Shown here: in pieces, positions 48,096-61,134 of the stretch
How positions within the stretch are numbered: the first letter of the stretch is position 1
Layout of the letters: each line of letters begins with the position of its first letter
Position numbers and translations under genes: made by a program
Assembly (NCBI GenBank): GCA_024811115.1
Contig: JAKOGH010001043.1
Span: forward strand, 558,001-622,000
Reading direction: 5' to 3'
From: Terana coerulea
Lineage: Eukaryota; Basidiomycota; Agaricomycetes; Polyporales; Phanerochaetaceae
DNA length: 64,000 nt
The notes under the pieces: generated by a model
Database searches by the model: none
What the model was told of the DNA's origin: nothing
What the model saw: only the letters and a program-made list of their open reading frames with translations

Positions 48096-48483
48096 TCAGT
48101 CGAATCCATCGTCTCCCTGGACGTTGTACGCCCAAATGCCGAGATCTTGCTCGCTGAAATTGTACATCGTGTCATATCGGAGTTTTTCTATATTGTACGT
48201 CACAACGTTGTGGTAACAAGAGTCTTGATCCTTACCTCCTGCGCGCGTTCGGAAGTCTAGGCTTTCCGCATAGATGACGCGCGGCGATTTGCAGACTCGG
48301 TAATTCTCGTGTGCACCCTGAGGTCTCCTCTCGGCGGGATCTGATGGAACCAATCACTATACACTCGACGATCTGGGGTTAATCTGCCTCGTGGCGTTTA
48401 GCATAGGGGATCCAATGCGGTGCTTCGGCGCGTCTCGCTTCGTCTTCTAGATCTGCTCTCAGAGGGCCGCCCCGAGGCTGCAT
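48096..48483 (-). CDS. Possible small hypothetical protein, frame disturbed
   Basis: A minus-strand gene convergent with LST8 (73 bp) is suggested by a strong splice pair (GTAAGGATC to ACAATATAG) that joins SPRVIYAESLDFRTRAG to EKLRYDTMYNFSEQDLGIWA, ending NVQGDDGFD. Upstream, a first exon from the ATG at 48483 reads MQPRGGPLRADLEDEARRAE then HWIPYAKRHEAD, where a stop intervenes. A one-base change there would continue LTPDRRVYSDWFHQIPPRGD. The protein would be about 110 residues. No family is recognised. Confidence 0.4.
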
Positions 48484-51400
48484 GCCAACCAGTGGCCAGC
48501 TCGCAATGCTAAGTGAGCTGCGCGAAGCTTACCACGGGCCGCGGCAACGGTGTTTCGCGAATGCGGAGATCTACCTGGTTGGCTTTCTCCATACAGGACC
48601 CTGTGGGAGCCGAACTTGGTGGAATTTCAACTGGGGGCTACTCTGCGGCCTGCCGAGCATGGCCTCTGGCATATGTGGGAGGTGCGGGTGTATTCTTCGC
48701 TTCGATTTACTGTTCATCTCCAGTGCCACGGATTGCTGTCGTGCGGTGCTCACACGCATGCGCGCAGAAGCTGCCCAAGCGGCTCGAGACCATGCACAGT
48801 GCTGTACTCGCGAACCCTTACCCTGGCTACTATCCGCGTGCAAAATGTGCGGTACGAACCATGCGACACGGAGAGCCTCTTGGGTGCCTTGTACTCTTGT
48901 TCCTACCGATCCGTCGCGGTTCCAGCACAGCCTCCCTCTCTGTCTTGTCGGACAGGCTTGATCAAGTGACAGTAATGTAGGTTTCATTTTAGGACTATAC
49001 TCCGACAACCTTACGCTGATATTGAAACTAAGGTTCTCTCCGACTTTTACTTGTGCTGAGGATCCAGATTGACTCGAAATCCAGTCCCGATGGCCCTCAT
49101 AATCGTAGAAATCATGAGATGAACTCTGGTACATGAATGCAGCGAGTTACTCTGCTTATCCTTGGTTACAAGATGTATTGACTATACCCGTTGCTTATTC
49201 AATTGCCTCGTGAACTTCGAAGCGCCAGTGGAGCCCGATGATAAGCCGGCGAGTCAATCATTTAGTGCGTAACGTTCATAACGGCTCACAAGAGTATGTT
49301 CTCAAGAGTCTGGACTCAGCCCAATTACCGCTAGCAAGGTGGAACGGCGATCAAGCAATGGCTTCGCATGGAACGGAGAGGTGTCTCGGTAATTGCGCTG
49401 ATTAGTAGACCTCCTATCGGCGGTGTGAGCTGACAGGTGAGTTTTCGTTCGCCGCTTTGGGTCCATGAATATCACCAACCAATGCCAAGACAGATGCATC
49501 CACATCGAGCGTATGTAATGGCAGTATCTACATACCTAACGGACCTTCCCAAATTAGAAAGCTGGTACCTCGGGCTCCTCTCGCGGGAGGCTCCGCAAGA
49601 GCTGTAGGCGTACGGAAACGCATTGCTAGTCAGCATTGCTAGTATGCATGAATAAACAGTCCAGGAGGAAACAACGTTGTCGTAGAATGAGATAGGAACG
49701 AGTATCCTCGAAGGCGGCGATTGCATTGCGGCAAGAATACGGAAGCTGTACTGCCGCAAACGTGTCCGGATGGCCAGCATCCTCGCTCGCTGAAGACTGA
49801 TCTTGAAGCGGCTTGTCTCAAGCCGTGTCGGCGCCGTGACTGGTTCGAATCACACGTGGCTTATGATCGCTCCTCACTTCTGTTGACCGCGGACATCCAC
49901 GAAGTCCAGATGTGGCGCAAACCAACTACCACCACCAGCAGCCACCACTCTGACCGGGGTCTTCAACTGGTTGGTCGCAAGCAACAGATTTGCAGAATAC
50001 TGTGGGTTAGGTTCGTGTACACTCTGCGCTTATGCGAGCTGGATAACCTGACCTTTCGTTTCAACAACAGAGAGCACGGTGTGGCTCGGATCAGCTACTT
50101 TCTGTACATTGTGCATGCGTGACTTGCGGTGCAACTTACCTTCCTTGCCTTTCTTTCGCGGGCGTAAGCCACCAAACCTCCCACAAGGCGGCGATAGTTC
50201 AACGTTCAACATCAGGAGTCTTTCTGCGACTTCGAACAGTGCTCCAACACAATCCCCGTATAGCAGCACGGTATGTCACTTCGAATGACCTATGTTCGAA
50301 AATACGCCTCGGATTGATGTCGCTCTGTGGTACCAGGCCGACGTGGCACCAATGCCACCGCCCGGTGACGAGGGAGGCTATACTCGTCTCCAATAGCTCC
50401 AAATTACGAGTGGGGCAGCAAGGACGTCACGAAGTCTCTATCACTCTTCATGGAGCCATGGTTTACAGATCTCAGCCGCTATAACAAATTCTCGGCCGGG
50501 TTTAAGCACACTTACGCCGCAGGGCAACTTTTTCGTGGGCAGTCTCACGGTGCGCTTCTCCCGACCTGCCAGCGATGCTCGCTGCTTACGCTGGTGGCTC
50601 ATCTCCAGGAATAACCCGCTACAGCAGACTATCCGCCGTACTCTGTTGAGGACGTCTTTGGTCGCCGTCTCCTCGCCGTCCACCACACTAAATTCTCCGC
50701 GTTGCCCCCATCGCCAAGTGCAGTCGAGCCCGGTGGATCCCACTCCGGATAGGCGGTACCAATGCATCCTCAGTTGGAACGTAAGGAAGTCTAGTGTGCC
50801 ACGTACCCGGCTATCTGGACCTTCAACGCATTCCGGTCTTCGAGGCATTCGGTCCCGGAGTCTGTAGATACAGACCCTCCCAAATCCCGTGGTCAATGCA
50901 CCGCCTGTCAGCCCTGGTCAAGATCGACTTGATCGAGCAGGGCATTTCACCTCCGCCATCCACAGAACTGGTCGAACCCCAGTTTTCCACGATGAGAACC
51001 GGTGAGTTCTTGTCACCTTCTCTCCCCCTGAGACCTGCATCTTGAGTATTTTACGTCAATGTGGTAGCAATCGAGGTTTCTGATCGTCTTCCCGCGAAGC
51101 ATTCCAAGTCGTGGAGACCCCGCACGACCCGATCCCGCTCAGTGAGCAGCGAGGTGAGTTGATGACAAAGTCTCAAGAGCCTAGAACTTCATGCGGACGC
51201 AGGCGTGGGAGACCTGCGTCTGGTGACATTGTCCGGAGTTGCAGCCTGGTGTTGCCCGCCTAAACCACCCACTTCTGCCGGCGGTACGTTCATGTGCAAT
51301 TTCTATGAGCAAGGCACTGCCGGGATAACATACCGGATTATTGTTGGAGGATGATCTGGGAGCCTACGGTCGGCGATGGTCAATGTCTCAGTCCAAATCC

Positions 51401-52248
51401 CTGGGCAAAAGCATCAGCTTGGCAGCACCTCCAGCGGAGTTCGTATGCGGGGTTTCAGGCATCGAGCAGCTGGGCCTCTCTTGCATTCTGGGGGAAAATG
51501 GCTACAGGTGTGATCTTTCGAGCCCGAGTCCGCCCTCACCCCTCATGTTCATGCTCTGCGATCCCCTTCCCATGCGTATGCGGGCAACGATCTGAGGCCT
51601 TGTGAATTTGGAGCGCTGGACTGCCAGGTAACCGGTGTCTCCTCCATGGGTTATGCTTGCTTACCTCAAACGTGTCAACGTCCAGGAGCTCAGCAGTGCT
51701 ATTCGCTAGGGGACGGCTGGTCAGCAGCACACTATTGGACGGGTCGGAATCGGCGGGGGAACGAATAGTGCTTCCGGTATGCAACGGGTCCGTCTGCTCG
51801 GCACAGGAACGAGCTGCAATGGCGAGACGGACGGGACTTCATCGAGTACATAATTACAAGCAACCCTGCAGACGTAATGGCAATAGGCCCGGACAGCGGG
51901 TCGCGACATCTGCGTTGGCACTCGGCCGGCAACATCTCTTTCCCTTGCTTTCCCCTTCGGGTCTTTTCCGTCGCTGCGTGAACACTGAATGGTGTGAAGC
52001 GGCGCGTGCACGGGATATGTGGTACGCGGCGAATGAGATGCACCCAGCGGTAGTAAGCACCGCTGGAGTCCAGTAGTGTACCGATAAGTCTTGTCGGGAT
52101 AGTATACACCTGAACGGTACATCTTGAACATAGTAGTAAAATAAGAATATCTACTAGCTAGCAAAGACTACTCTAGATCGTAAAGAAATATTACTTAAAT
52201 GCCTTCGCATGAGATGTGCTAACATGCTGAATATGTATTCTTGTAAAG
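48484..52248. other. Gene-poor island B
   Basis: No gene can be reconstructed over about 3.8 kb. Open frames exist on both strands in short register-shifting pieces (for example around 48510-48980, 50440-50900 and 51650-52080). Fragments such as AFSIQDPVGAELGGISTGGY (about 48590) look protein-like but match nothing I know. No repeats with defined ends, RNA genes or transposon proteins were seen. Confidence 0.4.
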
Positions 52249-53441
52249 CTACTCCTCGTACACTCGCCCGTTACCGCTGGCCCAATGTTCTAGCACCAAA
52301 GACCCGAGGCCCGTGGGTTGAGTGAATGCAACCTCGCCTTTCTTGGGATCTAACACGCATCCTAAGATAAAGTTCTCGGCTGCGGCGTCAAGCAAACTTG
52401 ACGCCACGCCCAAGCGACGGTGGGTGCTCGAAACAAACAGACGGGGGATGCCCAAAGGTGTCGGAAGTGGAGTGGGCACCAGACTGAGGGAGGTACTCGG
52501 GGATGGTCGAGTATCCCGTGCACCTTCGAATGATCGCGCGGCCTCTTGAGGTGCAATGGCCATCGCGGTCGAGATTCGCTGCGCAACGACGCAACCGATG
52601 ATCTTCTCTCTGCTCGTGGCAGAAGGCGAAGCCGCGGGCGCAGCCAGAAGGAAGAGGTAGACCTTCGAGGCCTGCAGTGTTTCTGGGGTGAGTGCTGGTG
52701 CCGACAGAGTGATATTGACCGTCTCAAGAAGCGTAGAGAGCTATAGAATAGCGTGAGCTTCGCAGTCCAGGTAGCGCAGCACCGGTGAGACTCACCTTGC
52801 TGCCGATCTTGCCTCCAACGTCCGCTCTAAAGCAAATTATTCTTCCTTTCCCGCCGTTCTTCAACTTAATGTCGCCCTTTATCTCCTCAACATGCGTCCT
52901 TCCGTTCTTGGCCTCTCTTTCTTCCTCCTTTCCCCACTCCATACCCTTCTGCACCCCTTGCACAATGTGCACGGTGCAGGCTCTCGTCATCCGGCGCGGC
53001 CTTTGTGTAGGTAAGGGCGCATATAGAACACGTTCGCAGTGTGGTAGTTTCAAGAGCAAAATGGAGTTGAGTCAACTGCTTCTGCTTGAATTTCGTATTT
53101 TCCGAGTCCTTCGCACTCTTCTTGGCCTTCCCTTTGGCCTTGAGTCTGTGATCGCGTGGTAATGAAGACCCAGAACTAGAGGACGCTTTAGAAGATGAGC
53201 TAAGCGAGAATGGTAGCTTTCGCAGCGGCGGTTCATTGATAGATATATCGTCAAGTGAAGAACGTTTGCGTTTGAGAGCTCGCCGTGAGGCGGCCCGGTC
53301 GTCGTCATTGTCGCCGCCGCGGTTGTCCGCGGTGACTCGTGCTGAAGAAGATGCGAGGGTCGAGGACGGCGAGGACGGTGTGAAAGGAAGGGCTGATTTG
53401 GCTGGGCGCGAGCCGTACGTGCGCTTGACGCGAGAGGACAT
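52249..53441 (-). CDS. ECO1: Cohesin acetyltransferase Eco1
   Basis: Eco1/Ctf7 acetylates the Smc3 head during S phase to establish sister-chromatid cohesion. The start MSSRVKRTYGSRPAKSALPF is typical of basidiomycete members; an ATG five codons upstream exists. A disordered Ser-rich basic region precedes the C2H2 finger TCSICALTYTKAAPDDESLH with RAHC. The acetyltransferase part has IGCVVAQRISTAMAI, then GIPRLFVSSTHRRLGVASSL (the acetyl-CoA motif RxLGVAxxLL) and VAFTQPTGLGSLVLEHW, ending ASGNGRVYEE. Three exons are joined by canonical introns. The gene lies downstream of GH55 in the same direction as GH55 but separated by 241 bp. Confidence 0.93.
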
Positions 53442-53682
53442 GGCAGGAGGAGGCAAGGCAGCAACGCGCTAAACACAAGGCAGTCACAACGCGCCAAACA
53501 CGTGATCCCGTTGACTTTGTGGCGTTTTGATGGCCGTTTGATCGAGCGTGGCAAAGATTCTTCTAGGCTGTGAAGCAGAAAACATTTATAATGATATACA
53601 ACACACTAGGCCTACACATATATGAGACAACGACGAGCTACAGTACATAAGATAATTGATAGGAGGTAGGAGGCCATGGTGC

Positions 53683-56600
53683 TCAGCGTGTCCAGACGGT
53701 GGCCGTCGACTGAAGAAACCATTTGAACGCTTAGTAGCAAAAGCAGACCGAAGTGTAAACTCACCTGGAATCCGTTAGCATTCTGACCAGCTGGAATAAC
53801 GCCTTGATCGAGAATGCTGAGCTGATGAGATACACCAACCGTGGAAAGAGAATACACCCAGATCGTGCTCTCATTGTCGATGCTCAGAAGTTGGTCTTGG
53901 CAAGAATTAGTCTTCAAGCAAGCTTGATCGTACGCCGAGAAAAAGCTGTACAACCCAGCGCCTGTTTCCAAACGTTACCTATGGACCTAGGAAACGGAAC
54001 TAAAATTGGCTCACCAAAAATGACGATGTTTTGGGAGTTTGTCACAATCAATGCCCAGGCTGACTTCTGGTTAGGGAAGGTAGGATCACCCCGCGTGGTG
54101 TCCAGCGTGAAGGGCGTTGGGAGTGCTGGGGAAGGTTGGAAGTAAGGCTATAATTCCACACAGTCCGTCAGCGCAGCCCTACGAGCTACATAAGAGACGA
54201 CATACCGTCTCGGTTTGAATCAGACCCATAAAGTGATTCGCGGCCTTGTTCAGGTTGTATTGGTACAGCGTATGATGTTCCACCGCCGTACCAATCAGCC
54301 ACACGGGACCCTGAGACTCCGACAGAAGCCCACGTCCGGCGAAAAGAGTAAGCTGTTCGCCTTTGCCATCGAGATCGTGGTCGGCGAGCCAAACCCAGGT
54401 ACCCTTAAAGTTAAGTTAGACTTTGGGCAGACGTTGATAGCCGAGAAGAAGTGCTGACCTCGAGGTACGCGTTCGATCCAGAAGTGAGATGCATCGACAT
54501 GAAAGCCGCCGTACACTGGGACAGGTCCGGACCGGTGCAGTTTGACTGAAGGTTTGTCCCAGCGGCTGCGATGTCAATGTTGTCAGCCACCATTCAATGT
54601 CGGAAAACAAGGTTTGAGACACACCGCCCCCAGTCGGATGTGGGAGTCCCACATACCGGCGCCACCTTGTGTGGGTGAGTTGATGTTCCACTCGAGGACA
54701 ATAGCACCGGGGGCTGCAAGCAACTTTAGCCATCGACCTCGCACGAAGTAAGCGGAGGTTATTCACCTGGTGCCTGGGTAGCGAAAACGATATCGGTGAT
54801 CTCCAGTATGCCCGACGAGCCTGGGGCGCCGGCTTGGACCATGACGGTGGGGCTGTTCATATTCGCAAAAGCGGGGCCGCCGCCCATAATCACCGACCAA
54901 CCTTCGCCGACCATTTGCGTACCGGCCGGTATTTTGAGGGTGCTTGTGATGAAGTACACCCTGCAAACGTATACGTGTGCTCAGCATGATGTCATATATT
55001 ACGTGCATAAGGTCCGAGGCACTTACCCAGCATCGAAGAAGACGATCTTGCAGCCAGAAAACTATAATCCCATGGGTTAGGATCGGCCGGCGGAGATGAA
55101 CGGAGTAGGATCACGAACCTTGTCGAACACCGCTTGTATAGCAGCCGTATCGTCGGTTTTACCGTCGCCTTTCGCCCCCTGACTTTTCACGCTGACAAAT
55201 TGGCTGAGCGCGTAGTTCTCATACTGCGGATGAGCCCGTCCGAAGATCCTGCCAGAACCGTCCAACAAGCTTCCTGCTTTGGTGGGTGCCGGGATGTTCG
55301 ACTTGACGAACTGGGGAGATGAGCTGGAGCCGCTGTAGGCGTTCCCTTGGCCCCAGCTCTGGATAGTGATGGTACCACCAGGCAAAACTACAGCGCCACC
55401 GACAACACCCACTGCAGTAGGTACATTCTGGAGGTTGACATTGTTGAGGACCAGTGACCCAGCCAAGGCGCTCGATGGTTTGCTATTGCGAATAAAGATC
55501 GGGGTGTTGATAACCGTGGAATCAATGATAGCCATGGCTCCGACGGTCTACAACAGTAAGTTCCATCCATTAGCAACATAGACCACATGCGGACAACAAG
55601 GACCCACCTGCGACTCCTGGGTAGTGCCACCCGTAGTCAGATCAAAGCCGATCTGACAATTGTTGACTACGATCCCGGCGGTGCCGTGTTAGAATGCCCG
55701 CGGAGTGAGAAACATGGTTCAGTGCACGTACTCGTGACCCCCATGAACGTCCACCCTGTAGCAGAAGATCACGTTTAGCTTAGTGAGCAAGCGAGCGTTC
55801 ATATAAATAGCACTCACCCCAGTTCCATATCGATGCAATGGCTACAAACGGGCAAGACGGACCATGAGTATCGGACTATTTTCTGCTTGTGGATCTTACC
55901 CGTGTTGGCGTTGTTGACAGTGATGTTTCTAACCGTGAACCTGAACCGGAAGCAGTTAGCTCAGGGCATGGCTGTGTGGTAACGTGGACTGACTGTTGGT
56001 TTCCGACCCAAATGCCAAACTTGCCTGTGGTGCACGATTGAATTCAGATACCTCTCGGACTGTATATGGCAGACGACATACCCCCATTGAAGACAAGATC
56101 TACCAGGGTCGATAAGCTTATTGCTTCCGACTGAATTGGACCATCCGGACTTACCGCCCATGAAGCCGCCACTACCGTTTTCCATAAACATACCTAAACG
56201 GCGCCTTCAATAAATTTCCTACACGGAAAAGGTGCATACCGTACCCTGGTGGTTATTCCCGGATGCAGTGCTCATATGCACAACAATATTCATGAGCGAC
56301 GTCGCCTGAGACACTTGCCAATGAAGACCAGTGGCAGAGGCTGAGGCAGGCATCTTGGTAAGATCGATGACGAAGTTCCTCACAGACCGGAAGAAGTTGT
56401 TCTGGTTCACTGATGGACTAATTGAGTTTATTAGCAGGAGGCCGAGATACGCATCTACCTACCATAATATTGCGCACCGCCGCCCCCGGGAATATATGGA
56501 TCAGCATCTGTACAAGATATTAGGAGGAACGTCAGCGCGACAGTATAGGACAAACCGATGACGGCCATTCCATTGAAGCCGGGGGAAGCAAGGAGTGTCG

Positions 56601-57179
56601 GGGGATGTCTGGCATCGCCAATGAGCTGCGTATAGTACAAGGCAATAATTGGGGTTGAGACGAGGTAGGCGCTATGATAGAAAGACAGTAAATTAGTGAG
56701 TGGCAAGTAATCCTGAGTCTCAAACAATGCTTACCCGGTGGGAAAATAAACCACGGCAGGAGACGTGGTCGAGGAATCGCAGCCTAGGCCGCACCGAATA
56801 CCCTGGGAAATTGCTGCACTGGAAGAGGTGTCTAGTTATTTTCATCTCAATATTAGTAAATATACACACTTGATAGCAGCGGTATCGTCAGTGACACCGT
56901 CACCCTTGGCACCGAAGTCCTTGACGTTGCGGAACACTTTGTATGTACTGGCGTCCGGATTGAAGGGCGCCGTACCCTACCAACTCGTCAGAATAAATCA
57001 CAGCAAAAGCACAAGATTGTGAGCACCTGGTGAGCGATGGTTTCCAACCAGAATGGATCGCTGGGGCTAGCCGTCCCCGGGCCCAGCGGTGACGAGCATT
57101 GCGACGCACTCGCGGAGACAGATGGGATTGTCTGGGCTATTATGCCCAGAGCTATGAGATAGAGAGATTTGAAGAACAT
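53683..57179 (-). CDS. Secreted GH55 exo-beta-1,3-glucanase
   Basis: GH55 enzymes are fungal exo- or endo-beta-1,3-glucanases built as two linked right-handed beta-helices. A signal peptide MFFKSLYLIALGIIAQTIPS VSAS opens the protein. The first helix has FRNVKDFGAKGDGVTDDTAA, TYLVSTPIIALYYTQLIGDA, NQNNFFRSVRNFVIDLTKMP and MFMENGSGGFMGD. The second repeats the pattern with VSVKSQGAKGDGKTDDTAAI and VYFITSTLKIPAGTQMVGEG. About 18 introns interrupt it, some exons being very short. An apparent frame break near 55720 disappears with donor GTACGT, giving WTFMGVTINNCQIGFDLTTG. It ends STATVWTR. The enzyme probably acts on wall beta-glucan of the fungus itself or on other fungi. Confidence 0.93.
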
Positions 57180-57490
57180 GTCAGAAGGAAAGCAGTCCAC
57201 GAGGGGAACGACCCACGAAGTGGGATAGGCTTTATAGCAGACACCATGCGCGGAAGGGCCATCATCCGGACCGACAACGCGCCTCCCAAAGCATAGTTTG
57301 TCCCATGCAAGAGCATAAAGAGAAGGGCCACGGCGGTCACCCAGCCCAACCAGACATACGTGCTATGTTCGCGAAAGAACGTACGGGGTGTGCTGTGGCT
57401 GGCGCCATCGCTGGGCTTTCGCTCGAGTTTGTCCTTTACTCGGTGCACAAAGCGGGATATACGGCCACCTGTGTCCGAGCTTGAAGCCAT
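57152..57490 (-). CDS. Possible small single-pass membrane protein
   Basis: An uninterrupted minus-strand frame of 112 codons starts MASSSDTGGRISRFVHRVKD, is basic, and has one hydrophobic segment (VWLGWVTAVALLFMLLHG). It lies directly upstream of GH55 on the same strand and overlaps its first 28 bp in another frame, so it covers the GH55 promoter or 5' leader. No family is recognised. It could be a real short protein, a first exon spliced elsewhere, or a leader with no function. Confidence 0.35.
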   Translation of the reverse strand: MASSSDTGGRISRFVHRVKDKLERKPSDGASHSTPRTFFREHSTYVWLGWVTAVALLFMLLHGTNYALGGALSVRMMALPRMVSAIKPIPLRGSFPSWTAFLLTCSSNLSIS

Positions 57491-60400
57491 GTTATCCTCC
57501 ACGAGGCAAACACAAGTTCGATTGTGAGTGGCAACGAGTTGGCAGCGAGCGCACCGCTGCTGCAACGGTGCCGTGCGGGAAGAGATGAAGAACCTCTGGA
57601 AGAAGGCGACAATTGAGCGCTTGACGCACGGAGCAACTTAATGCCGGCACGTGATATTCATCTCTGACCGTTGCTGCCTCAACTTACTTTCCCTTGCAAA
57701 GTGAAGAGTCGGAAGACCCAAAGTTCCATCCATGCTATGTCCTTGAGCCCGCCAGTGGATGAGAAAACACGCCTAACTACATCCGTTAGTACCGCACAAA
57801 ATAGAGCAGGTCCCAACGAACAAGTGTAGATTAATCTGTGGCTCGTTCATAGACAACTGAGCTTAACCACCGATGTGTGTAATTCTACCTTCCATTCAAA
57901 GAAAGGCAAGCCTTCGACGAGTCCTTTCGCCCAACATTCGCACAGGGCGTGCTCCTGTGGCAATTCATTAGGAAAGTATATTATCATCTGGATGGGACTT
58001 TGAGAAAATAGAGCCACATCCGCTATTGAAGAAACCATTAATCAAACGCTGGAGAAGCACGACGCTGATTTCTACTCACTGGTCGGAGTTGCACAGAACA
58101 TCGATAGGGCGTGCGATTGTTCTCGTCCTACAGTCTCCGTGCCTGCAGGGTCGGACATTACAGGGCACTTGGCCGTTCATGAAGCAACTTGGTAGGTACT
58201 TGTGAGCGGCGCACTGCAGAAAGGAGTCTAGAGAGCCTCGCAATCATTCACAAGCGATGCAAGAACCCTAAGAATGTTGCGTTCAGCGGAGCAAAATATA
58301 CAAAACACTTCTGCAGGCGGGCCCTAACTCGATGAGATACTCACATACATTGCTTAGCGCAGAACCCGCTCTTTCCTTTGTCAAACAAGGCACAGCGAGT
58401 GCATCTTCAGTTTAGGCCATAGACAATTCTCCCTGACGCTGATGACGGACATACAAGCTATTACAAGGATGATCAGGCCACCAACCGAATGTATGAGCCA
58501 CCGGTACTTACCGGAAAGCCTCCGCATGCCGTGGCAAAAGCATTCTCATAATAGCGGAGTTGGGCTCCTGATCACAGGGTGAGCGACCTTTCCGTCATGA
58601 TTGGGTGCCAGATGTTCCACGGTAGAAGTAGCATAGTTGTCCCAGAGAGTCGCTCGAGCTGTTGCTTCCGTGAGACAGAAGAGTGCAGGAGCTTGTCACA
58701 CGACACCTTATATTGATCCACTCCTTCACACACAGCGAGACCAGCCGATCTGTGGAAACCAGCTTGCATCGGGTGCCTGTTTTCTGGTTCATTTTCCGTG
58801 CCTGTGAATCAGCGGACGTAAAAATGCTTGGGCATAACGATGGTTCGAATTTTGGTATCTCAAGCTCCATACAGCAACTCCTTGAGAAGAGTTCTTTGGC
58901 CAGGAGGCGAAGGCATGTTGAGTGTCTTGTGCAGAAGATCGACCGCACGTTGAAGTAGAAGTTTGCCGTGTCCGGAAGATTTGCGAAGCTGTGGAGCAGA
59001 GAGCGTGTTAGTTGGATCGCACAGCCCATCCGCAGAATCCAATCCGATCTTACCATTGTCACGTACGAGAAGTCATGAGGCACTTGCAACATGGCACTTA
59101 CATTGCGCCGCCGCTATTAACCAGATGGAAAGGTACCGTGAAATGGGAAGTGCGTTCATACGGTCCACCAATCGATGCGATACAGTCTGAATAGGGGAGA
59201 GCAGCTCTGGTGTAGCTTGACAGGACATCGAGCACGCGCTGGACAAATTCGTGCAAGTAACTCAAGCTTCATGCCTCGAGTCATGCGGCATCACAAAAAT
59301 GAAGTACCTAACCTACAAAATGGAGAAATCGGTCAGATTTTCCCACATTTGAGGTGTTAAGCAAGAGAGCAAACATCACAACAGTAGGTGATATCGGATG
59401 GCTGTTTTGTGTAAGCAACACTTTTTTCTTTCAGCAAAGGTGTTCCGCTGAGACACGCGATTTACTTAGCAACGAGAAAATCTTCCTAAACACCTCTTCT
59501 TAGGCATCGCGGACCTTTACGGATTCAATAACAACATGTCAAGTAATAGCTTACCTCGCTACGGAATGACCCATAGTGCCCTTTCCAGCCGTCCACGCCC
59601 GGACCCGAGCAACCAGAGCGCTTGAGCGCCACAACGCTGAAGCGCGAGGCTTTGGACGCCGTATTCCGGATCGCAGCAGGTTCAAAGCGTGGGTATTAGC
59701 AAAGCAGCCCCACAGAGACCACCGCTCATGGATATAGTGGTCGTCCGCCGCATACACAAGTACAGGGGTGCAGAACCACGCCATCCAGATTGGTACTGTC
59801 CACAGTGTCCAGCCTTCTGAACCAACTTGGCACCCACACTCGACGCCAGTCGGTTTGAGAGAGACCACTCCGCTGCTGGTGGGAGCGAGTCTTGGTATTG
59901 TGAACCGTAATGTTGCTATGTTTAGTACCGCAGGCTGTGTGGTAGTCGACGAGGGTTATGTTCTAACGCTGCAATCCCACACGGTCTCAGCTTCCGTGAA
60001 TCGATATCAGGAAGGAGAGTACGTACACGGCATCGGACATAGGGGACACCCGTTCTGCACTCGCATTGGCCAGCGGCGCCACAACGGCTCACATATTCCG
60101 ATCCGCTATTAATCGCTCAGCGGCTCAACTGAAGGCGTTCAACCTGAGTCCGGGTGGGATAATGTTATTTATCAACACTGACGTATTGCAACAGTCAGCT
60201 TGAACATTACAGCCAATCCGACAAGCTAGCCAAGCTCAGGCACAAGCTCGAATAGCTCAGGTCCAGGATAAGCCTTGGTCGGAATGTCAAGGGGTGCCTC
60301 GACGAGCGAACCGACTGTTCTTGCGATGGTTCAGACTCTGCATTGCGTTCCGAAGATCCGTCGTAAACCATCTGCACGGCACGGCGGGGAACAGCCACAT

Positions 60401-61134
60401 GACAATGGCGGCCTGATTGGGCTCGAAAGCCAAAGCCACGCACCGAAAGTACACACGCACGGCGTTGCTATGGGCTCCGCGTGCCGGCCTGGCGTCCTCG
60501 ACGCCCTGAGGGAAAGTGGGCTTCGAGCCGGGCTCATCAGAACACGAGCATAATGTACAGCGAGAGGTTGTTCAGCGGGCGTTGCAAGCCCAGCTTTCAG
60601 GCTGGTTGGGCGTGTATGAAATGAAAGCCTGGCGTGGTGGGAGCGGTCGTTAAGCCATGTACGGCGCCTGTCGCGGCCGGCACGGAGGCTTCTGCACGTC
60701 GGAGGGATCGAAATACGGCAAGCGGCCGGCGTTTCGGTCCATGTCGGGCGCAGCTCAGCATGAGCCGGCCGGCTTGATTCGGCATTGACTCGCGGGGACC
60801 GATGCCCATGACCACATTTCGCGGCCAAATTCCAACCGTAAAATGCCCGGAAAACAAATCCTGCCTCTTGTCCGTTCCCTCCACCGTCCACACGACGCTC
60901 CTCGACGTCCTCCGCAGCGAGGTCGCCCTCCTCCCCGCCCTTAGGCATAGGCCGCTTCGTTTCACCTATTCTATTGCCGTCGCTCGCTTGCTGGTCAGGA
61001 CATCTGTCAACCTGTAAGTTCCGAGGCGATGGATCCAAGCGAGACACAGACCGCGTCTGTTTCTCTTATTTTACCATCTCTGATCCCCCCGCATTCCAAC
61101 TGACCCTCTCCCCTCGTTAGAGTACTCCGTCGCC
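57491..61134. other. Gene-poor island C and GH5_9 promoter region
   Basis: About 3.6 kb separates the divergent GH55 and GH5_9 sides. No gene can be built; frames on both strands are short, apart from a 238-codon minus-strand frame in GC-rich sequence (60331-61047) that looks like chance. The last 500 bp before 61135 should hold the GH5_9 promoter, including pyrimidine-rich sequence near 61060-61115. No repeat ends or RNA genes were recognised. Confidence 0.4.

Noticed and set aside
49836..49860. B-box-like ggttcgaatc suggesting a second tRNA
   Set aside because: Flanking bases form no 5-bp T stem and no acceptor or anticodon arms can be drawn.
50440..52080. Island B as a decayed arrestin-like gene
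   Set aside because: Weak resemblance of a few short segments could not be extended into an ordered domain.
55640..55740. Apparent frameshift in GH55
   Set aside because: Donor GTACGT with acceptor ATCGTAG gives GVTINNCQIGFDL in frame.
60331..61047. 238-codon minus-strand open frame
   Set aside because: Arg/Pro/Ser-rich composition expected from GC-rich non-coding DNA; no domain; lies in the GH5_9 upstream region.
37444..61134. Islands as transposons or proviral copies
   Set aside because: No reverse transcriptase, integrase, transposase or helitron motifs, and no long terminal repeats were found.
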